Below, in pieces: positions 57,069 through 64,000 of a stretch of DNA of 64,000 nt. A model generated the notes under the pieces. It saw only the letters and a program-made list of their open reading frames with translations, was not told where the DNA came from and did no database searches. Every line of letters starts with the position of its first letter. Position 1 is the stretch's first letter. Origin of the DNA: Anthopleura xanthogrammica (Eukaryota; Cnidaria; Anthozoa; Actiniaria; Actiniidae). The DNA lies in assembly GCA_964019055.1 (NCBI GenBank), contig OZ025206.1, positions 21,049,078 through 21,113,077 on the forward strand, read 5' to 3'. The position numbers and the translations under genes were made by a program.

Positions 57069-57415
57069 ATCTGACTGTACCTTTTAAAACAACGTCCGAG
57101 AAGTATGACTTGACACGATTACTGCCATCATTTTCATAAACATGTGAACTCGGTAGCTGCGAGCTGCACGCTGAAATTTGTTTTTTTGCTTCCGTCAATC
57201 AAAAATAATCAGTCGGTACCTTTTATATTTTTGACTGGCGGCAGTGAAAAACCAAACGGGCAACTCGCAACTCGCAACTACAGAGCTCGCATGTTTATGA
57301 AAATAGCAGTAAAACTCTAATCAGGAAATTTTGTTACTGGTAAAAGTGTTTTCGAGAGTGACTGTAGGTGGCTAGATGTTTTAAAATTCTGCGTTTAAAT
57401 CTTGAATCTTGCATT

Positions 57416-57418
<3 letters not shown>

Positions 57419-57450
<32 letters not shown>

Positions 57451-57577
57451 TATCATTTATATAGCGCCGATATCCTTGAGCTCATCGGCGCTTTACACTT
57501 CAGAAATCAAAAAAGACAAAATATCAAAAAATTCAAAAACATGAAAAACACAGTTACATTTTATACATTTACTTTTT
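57419..57577. mobile_element. Short insertion with AAT tail, 6-bp target duplication and AGCGCCGAT hairpin
   Basis: It is absent from the paralogous site near 62352. ATTTTA flanks both sides (57413-57418 and 57578-57583). It begins with an (AAT)n tract, then 'tttatatagcgccgat', and AGCGCCGAT faces ATCGGCGCT across 12 bases. The 'tatatagcgc...gcgctttaca' phrase resembles a dispersed invertebrate short retroelement. The tail and target duplication fit retroposition. Confidence 0.7.
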
Positions 57578-58243
57578 ATTTTAGTAAGCAACTTATTCAA
57601 AATGTTGATGCATAATTTCATTTCTAATTGAAAATTCAAAGATTTAATTAAGTTTTACTGAGAAAATTCATATTAAAATTTATGGAAATGAAGACGAGAT
57701 TTTTTTAAACGAAACCTTCGAAATTCATATGACTGCGTTTTCCTTCATGAATATATAATAATTTGAATATAAGAACAGATACCCCCTAAGGTAAAGAGGG
57801 ACTCTTCATTAAACCACGCTACCGAATTCGCAAATTTAGAAAATCATTTGCTTCATAACTAGCAAGTAGTTTCTGGTATCTTCTAACAATGAAATCTGGA
57901 ATGAATATTCATCGCAAGATTTTGCAATCTGAAAAACGGATAGTGATACTGACATCAGTTAAAAAATAAATCTATAGAGAAGACTGCACTGTTGAATATT
58001 CTGTTTATGTAAATACATATTTTAGTTATATTAGTAATGCAGGTTATAAAATAGAACGAAGCTGATCAGTCAATGTGGACTTACATATTACAAATATTGA
58101 GAGTAATGGGGGCAAAAATGCTAGAAGAGATGTAGGTAATAAATGAAGTATGATGACGTTTAGGATTTATGTTTAAAGAATGAATAAGTATATAATAAAA
58201 AAGACAATCTAAAAGCTAGTTAATATTTCTACCTGATTTGCAG

Positions 58244-58369
58244 TTCTTGTCGTGGGATGATTTGCATGAAAACCGGAAGCGATTCCGTGAGAACCTGGAA
58301 ACGTTAATCAAACATCAGCAAGCTGAATTCCTAGGATCGAAACTTTGCTTTCTGAATATAATTATTTAG
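58244..58369 (+). pseudogene. Frameshifted copy of an orphan terminal exon
   Basis: After an acceptor (CTGATTTGCAG) the frame FLSWDDLHENRKRF...QQAEFLGSK runs parallel to the intact exon at 63023-63214, then loses about seven bases near 58355 and hits a stop at 58367-58369. The other duplicate keeps the frame to a lysine/phenylalanine ending, so this one is broken. Confidence 0.65.
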
Positions 58370-58600
58370 CCGTGGAAGGTGCGAAAAAAGATCAGAGCAT
58401 GGAAATTGAAATCAAAATTAAGTTCTGAATGACAAACAAACAATTTGATCTTCTACGTCACGTCATGCTGTCATGCTCTTCATGGCGACAGGTGAAAACA
58501 TGCGTGACGCGGTGGAGTTGGAAATGTTTCTGATGCAAATAAGACTCGCAATGTAATTTGTAAAGTACGTCTCTTAAAGAAAGAGATTCTACTTATAAAG

Positions 58601-61600
58601 ATGGCATTTAACTTTAAGAAAGTAACTAGATCAGAAGTTGGGGAAAGGGCACGAACAACAATGACACAAATGTCAGGACTTTCTGAACACTTAAATGAAG
58701 ATAACTTCAACTTTGGACAATTTGTTTTATCAAAATATGGTTCAATTGAGAAGCTTAAACACAAGGCAAAAGGAAAAGATTTGGAAGCGCAAAGGTTACT
58801 GAGTTCGGTTTATAAAGAAGGCATACCAGACTTAGGTATTGAAAAGGATTTGGACATGGCAATGGATTTGCTCGAGTTGTCGTTAGAGAATGGCAACGAT
58901 TCCGTCTTTGACCGATTTCAACTTGCTTCTTTACACGATCTTAAAGGGACTGTCTCTCATCAAGGAAGAGCATATGAACTGTACCTGGAAGCCGCTCAAT
59001 TGGGTGAAATACACGCTCAGCTACACTTGGCCGAGATGTACAGATGTGGTGTAGAGGGGGTGGTGCATAAAGATTTAGAAGAAGCCTTCAAGTGGTATAG
59101 ACGAGCAGCTGGGGAAGAACCACAAGAATTTGAAGCGCAAAGTTTTTTGCATCCATCTCATTTTGTGCAAGGCAATTTAAGAAAGATTGCTATTGACTTT
59201 AAGTTTTTTGTCCTAAAATGCCTTCACAAATATTACATGTGTGGTAACTGTCCAGAGAAAAAACCTCAGCCAGTAAAAGCACTGTACTACCTGAAGAAGG
59301 CTGCTGAGCTTGGTGACCCTGAAGCTCAGAAAGACCTTGGTCTTGCTTACCTGACTGGTGAGTCTGGACATCCAAAGGACTTGGACAAAGCAAAGCGGTG
59401 GTTAGGGAAAGCTGCAAAAAGTGGTGAACAAGAAGCTAAACAGGTTTGTTCTAAACATCTAAACATGCATGTTATAGTTGCAAGGGTTTGTATAAAGCAG
59501 GCCAGTGTAGTACTTTTGTCTAATAGTAATTGTATGTCCTTCATTATCCGCTTGAAAAACGCAACTAATTTGCATCTCAGTCTAAAAGTAATTTCAGTGG
59601 CGTTAGTAGGAAGGTGGGAGGGGTAGGGGGTCCTTTGCTTTGGTTGGGCGTTTTTTTTTGTTTTGCCGTTTGCTTTTTTTTGGTTGGCTCTTATTTGGTT
59701 GGCCGGTTTTTTCTCCTTTGGTTAGCTAATTGTTTGGTTGGTTGATGTTCTGAAAACGGTTTTTGCCCCTCACCGCCCCCCCCCCCCCCCCCCTGGCTTC
59801 GCTCCTGAATTAATCTCAGTGCTAAACCCTTATTTAAATCACCTCAGACCTCGGAACAATAATCAAAATAAGGTACTATTAACACATTATATATTTGAAT
59901 TAAAATGTCTCGCGTGACAAAGTGGTTTATCGCGTCTTAAAATACTTAGATAGTTACCCCCTAGTAGCCATTACAGTGGGCGCGCAAAAGTAGGACCACA
60001 TTTATTGTATTCACATACTTCTATTCACGGGATTTTGTACGTTAAACAGTTAAGTAACCTCTGTCTAGCTTAAACGTACATACATTTATTACATACAGCA
60101 ACTTTAAGTTTGAAATGTAAACCCTGGCTTATAGTTTATAAGAAATTATACCAACGTTTCGCGGGTCCAATCTCATAGTTATTACTTTCTAAGTGTGAAA
60201 AACGTCTTTTCAGACCAAAACCTCTGTATAATTTCTTATAAATTAACTATAAGCCAGATTCTACAATTCAAATTCCAGTTATATTTTACTAGTTGGAACA
60301 TTCAGCATTATCAAAAGCATTGCAGCTTAGCATTTTTCCCACTTGTGTAAAGTACCCTATAGTTCTCAAACTTTCTGAACGTCGTTGAGGCTCAGGCAGT
60401 CGGGTTGGGCTCTCCGGTTGAGATACGCGCAAAACATATTTTTCATCTACATTGTTTTCATAGTTATTATGTTGAAAACTAGAAATAGATATATGATTTT
60501 AAAGAGTTTTGTCGTTTTGCTCTAACTTTCGATAGGTCCTTGAAGCTTTTGGTAAAGAAAATACAGCTAACGATTTTGAGACAGAGGAAGAACAGCTCCG
60601 GCATAACTTACAGGCTGCCCCAGAAGCTGCAAGACAATTTGGAGACCTTTTGAGAATGAAAGTCGACCAAAACATTCATCCTTATGTGATACAAAACAAC
60701 ATGATTTTCGATGAGAGCATGTTTATCCAATTTCCAAAATCACCCACTGCAAAGCGCTATCTCAAGGCTTTCAAACTTATGAAAACCGGTTTGGAGATAA
60801 TTCAGGAGAGCAATTTTAAGGATATTAAGGGTATATCATTGTTGGCCTATGGGTTTTTGTACGAGAACACTATCATGGGGTCGTTCCCAATATTAAAGCT
60901 TCCAGAGTCCGAATTCCCGATACTTGGCTGGATAGATGAAATACTTGAAAATAACCCATCATTCTTCGAAGGCTTGATAATGATGACTGCTCTATGTCCA
61001 CTCAACTTGCACTTCAATTTTGAACGCTGTAAATTAGATCTCAGAAGGACCATGGCCTTAAGCAATCTCATCCATCTGATCAAGAAAGCTGAGCCAGACA
61101 AGCCACCCAAAGAAGATCCATACAACTTTGAAGAAGACTACAGCAGCTGGTTGCATGAGCTGTATTACCTTCTTGGCTCGAACTTTATCATCACAGAATG
61201 CTACAAAGACGGAGCAGAAGCTTTCGATATGGCACTAAAGTGTTGCCCTAATTATTATGAGGCAAAACTACCCCTGGGACATTGTTTGATGCATTTAAAG
61301 TTTACTAAACACCAACGGGAATATGTATCTAATGATACTGAGAAGCTTCTGGAAATGTTTGCAATTCCAAAAAACCAGAGAATACTCAAGGGAGACTACC
61401 TGTCTTGGACAGATCATCAGCTCAAAAAGAAAGCAAAGCAGTTGTTCACGGAATATCTCAAAGAAGCACCCGAATGCGACAAGAAGTACCAAGATGGTTA
61501 CTACCATTTGGCAGTTCTTTACATGAGCGAAGGAAATGTTCAGGAAGCTGTAAAGTGGAAAGAAAAAGGCGAAGATTCTGAAGGAAAGCGATTGCCATTC

Positions 61601-61714
61601 ATGGAACCTGTTGATTTCGGTTCTAAAAAAAGTTTGGCGATATTAGATGCCATTCCATCTGCAATGCTCACAAAAAAAAGCGCTAGCAAGAAATATTCTG
61701 GAAAAAAGAAGTAA
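58601..61714 (+). CDS. SEL1/TPR-repeat protein, copy 2 (complete)
   Basis: Two exons, 58601-59443 (donor GTTTGT) and 60536-61714 (acceptor TCGATAG), join in phase 0 to give 673 residues. The N-terminus MAFNFKKVTRSEVGERA leads into SEL1-like repeats: AKGKDLEAQRLLSSVYKEG, RAYELYLEAAQLG, LHLAEMYRCGVEG, FKWYRRAAGEEP and YYLKKAAELGDPEAQKDLGLAYL. Exon 2 has an acidic stretch, then TPR-like helices (AFDMALKCCPNYYEAKLPLG, YYHLAVLYMSEGNVQEAVKW) and a basic KKKSASKKYSGKKK-type end. Such helical-repeat proteins act as protein-binding scaffolds. No enzymatic motif is visible. The GTTTGT donor is unusual but conserved in copies 1 and 2. The start Met is shared with copy 3, with the same upstream sequence (AAAGATGGCATTTAAC). 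Confidence 0.8.
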
Positions 61715-63381
61715 TTCAGCTTTTCGGCTATTCAAATAATGTACTCGAAGAAACACAATACTGTAACTGCTCCAATGTTTAAATTGCCATTAACCACCCA
61801 ATCACAAATGTTCCTTCTGTAAGAAGTTATTTGGCATGTGGCAATGCATTTGAAAAGCCTCACCCTTACACTATCACTTACAATATTTAGTCTGGGAAAT
61901 CTTTACACGACATGTACCTTAAGCTACTGAAGTAATATTTACGGTTAAAATGATAAAGGTATCCTTTGATTCTGCCCGTTATTTTTGGAAACGCTACTAT
62001 CTTTGTCATGATCTGACTGTACCTTTTAAAACAACGTCCGAGAAGTATGACTTGACACGATTACTGCCATCATTTTCATAAACATGCGAACTCGGTAGCT
62101 ACGAGCTGGACGCTGAAATTTGTTTTTTTGCTTCCGTCAAACAAAAATAATCAGTTGGTACCTTTTATATTTTTGACTGGCGGCAGTGAAAAACCAAACG
62201 GGCAACTCGCAACTACAGAGCTCGCATGTTTATGAAAATAGCAGTAAAACTCTAATCAGGAAATTTTGTTACTGGTAAAAGTGTTTTCGAGAGTGACTAT
62301 AGGTGGCTAGATGTTTTAAAATCTGCGTTTAAATCTTGAATCTTGCATTTTAGTAAGCTACTTACTCAAAATGTTGATGCATAATTTCATTTCTAATTGA
62401 AAATTCAAAGATTTAATTAAGTTTTTACTAAAAAAAATTCATATTAAAATTTATGGAAATGAAGACGAGACTTTTTTTAAATGAAACCTTCGAAATTCAT
62501 CGGCTGCGTTTTGCTTCATGAAAATATAATAATTTGAATAAAAGAACAGATACCCCCTAAGGTAAAGAAGGGACTCTTCATTAAACCACGCTACCGAACT
62601 CGCAAATTTAGAAAATCATTTGCTTCATAGCTAGCAAGTAGTTTCTGGTATCTTCTATAACAATGAAATCTGAAAACGAATATTCATCACAAGATCTTGC
62701 ATTCTGAAAAACGGATAGTGATACTGACATAAATCTATAAAATAAATAAATCTATAGAGAAGACTGCACTGTTGAATATTCTGTTTACATGCGTACATAT
62801 TTTAGTTATATTAGTAATACAGCAGGTTATAAAATAGAACGAAGCTGATCAATGTGGACTAACATATTACATATCAGTATTGACAATAATAGAGACAAAA
62901 GTGCTAGAAGAGATGTAGGTAATAAATGAAGTATGATGACGTTTAGAATTTATGTTTAAAGAATGAATAAGTAATAAAAAAGACAATCTAAAAGCTAGTT
63001 AATATTTCTACCTGATTTGCAGTTCTTGTCGTGGGATGATTTGCATGAAAACCGGAAGCGATTCCCTGAGAACCTGGAACCGTTAATCAAACATCAGCAA
63101 GCTGAATTCCTAGGATCGAAATTTCGCTTTCTCAATACTGAATATGATCATTTAGCAGTGGAAGGTGCGAGAAAAGATCAGAGCATCGAAATTGAATTCA
63201 AAATTAAGTTCTGAATGACAAACAACAAGAATTGGACTTTCTACGCACGTCATGCTGTCATGCTCCCCAAGGCGACAGGTGAAAACATGCGTGACGCGGG
63301 GGAATTAATAATGTTTCTAATAAGACTCGCAATGCAATTTATAAAGTACATCTCCTAAAGAAAGAGAGTCAACTTACAAAG
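61715..63381. other. Spacer between SEL1 copies 2 and 3
   Basis: This is the paralogue of 56337-58600 without the two insertions, so it shows the ancestral layout. It includes the 3' untranslated region of copy 2, the intact orphan terminal exon (63023-63214) and the 5' flank of copy 3. Confidence 0.8.
63023..63214 (+). CDS. Orphan terminal exon of an unknown gene
   Basis: After the acceptor CTGATTTGCAG the frame starts FLSWDDLHENRKRFPENLEP, continues with QQAEFLGSKFRFLNTEYDHL and ends IEIEFKIKF, stopping at 63212-63214: 63 codons rich in charged residues. No upstream exon in this orientation was identified other than the SEL1 gene, of which it could be an alternative last exon. It occurs once per duplicated unit and is broken in the other copy. 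The family is not recognised. Confidence 0.45.
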   Translation, partial: FLSWDDLHENRKRFPENLEPLIKHQQAEFLGSKFRFLNTEYDHLAVEGARKDQSIEIEFKIKF

Positions 63382-64000
63382 ATGGCATTTAACTTTAAGA
63401 AAGTTACTAGATCAGAAGTTGGGGAAAGAGCACGAAAAACGATGTCACCAATGTTAGGACTTCCTGAACACTTGAATGAAGATAACTTCAACTTTGGACA
63501 ATTTGTTTTATCAAAATATGGTTCAGTTGAGAAGCTTATAGACGAGGCAAAAGGAAAAGATTGGGAAGCGCAAAGTTTACTGAGTTCGGTTTATAAAGAA
63601 GGCATACCAGACTTAGGTATTGAAAAGGATTTGGACATGGCAATGGATTTGCTCGAGTCGTCGTTTAAGAATGGCAACGATTCCAACTCTGACCGATTTG
63701 AGCTTGCTTCTTTACACGACCTTAAAGGGACTGTCTCTCATCAAAGAAGAGCATATGAACTGTACCTGGAAGCTGCCAAATTTGGTCAAATAACCTCTGA
63801 GCTACACTTGGCAGAGATGTACCGATGTGGTGTAGAGGGGGTGGTGCATAAAGATTTAGAAGAAGCTTTCAAGTGGTATAGACGAGCAGCTGGAGAAGAA
63901 CCACAAGAATTTAATAAGGAGAGCATGTTACATCCCTCTTTAATTATGATGGGAAACACAAGAAACTTACTTGCTATCGACTACAAGTTTGTTGCCTTAA
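63382..64000 (+). CDS. SEL1/TPR-repeat protein, copy 3 (cut by window end)
   Basis: An open frame from ATG at 63382 runs to the last base of the window without a stop (206 codons plus one base). It begins MAFNFKKVTRSEVGERARKT like copy 2 and follows it closely through the first SEL1 repeats. Near the end it reads ESMLHPS and LAIDYKF, closer to copy 1 (ESMLHPS, GIDYKF) than to copy 2 (QSFLHPS, AIDFKF). Exon 1 should end about 150 bases beyond the window and exon 2 lies outside. Confidence 0.8.
   Translation, partial: MAFNFKKVTRSEVGERARKTMSPMLGLPEHLNEDNFNFGQFVLSKYGSVEKLIDEAKGKDWEAQSLLSSVYKEGIPDLGIEKDLDMAMDLLESSFKNGNDSNSDRFELASLHDLKGTVSHQRRAYELYLEAAKFGQITSELHLAEMYRCGVEGVVHKDLEEAFKWYRRAAGEEPQEFNKESMLHPSLIMMGNTRNLLAIDYKFVAL

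Larger units (their letters stand above)
56337..58600. other. Spacer between SEL1 copies 1 and 2
   Basis: It is nearly identical to 61715-63381 except for two insertions found only here (56637-57068 and 57419-57577). It contains the orphan terminal exon (58244-58369) and the promoter of copy 2. Confidence 0.8.

Overview
The window is eukaryotic nuclear DNA. It is AT-rich, its genes are broken by GT-AG introns, and it is full of short inverted-repeat elements and microsatellites. The conserved genes (PARN, TMX1, an SLC35G transporter, RPL41, SPATS2) are animal genes. A HEPN-STAND-TPR protein and a family of short foldback elements point to a non-bilaterian animal, most likely an anthozoan cnidarian such as a coral or sea anemone. 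The species is an inference. All exon models were built by hand from splice sites and matching reading phase, with no transcript data.

Region by region. 1-10.6 kb: an intronless PARN deadenylase, then a head-to-head pair (a small predicted mitochondrial protein on the minus strand and TMX1 on the plus strand) whose ATGs are 75 bp apart and both sit inside YY1-type ATGGCGGC motifs. 12.2-13.8 kb: an SLC35G-type EamA transporter, minus strand. 15.4-17.0 kb: RPL41, a 25-residue ribosomal protein in three coding exons, minus strand. 19.1-28.6 kb: a complete 13-coding-exon SPATS2-like gene, minus strand, with introns loaded with MITE-like elements and a long TA repeat. 30-33 kb: only degenerate repeats.

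33.8-39.4 kb: a minus-strand gene encoding a HEPN-like domain (R-N-x3-H), a coiled coil, an NB-ARC/STAND P-loop ATPase, TPRs, a right-handed beta-helix and a C-terminal MYND zinc finger. This looks like a lineage-specific innate-sensor architecture and is the most interesting host gene. 41.65-50.82 kb: a 9.2 kb element bounded by TTAA at both ends, with near-identical inverted repeats of about 2.57 kb. Its single seven-exon DDE-type transposase gene has its first three exons inside the right repeat, so the left repeat carries a headless mirror copy of the same exons and presumably of the promoter.

51.4-52.5 kb: a palindromic GGATCC minisatellite. 53.1-64.0 kb: a tandem array of three SEL1/TPR-repeat genes (one 5'-truncated, one complete, one cut by the window end). 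The duplicated unit includes an orphan terminal exon, and two insertions are present in only one copy. The array shows a sharp change in identity that suggests gene conversion.
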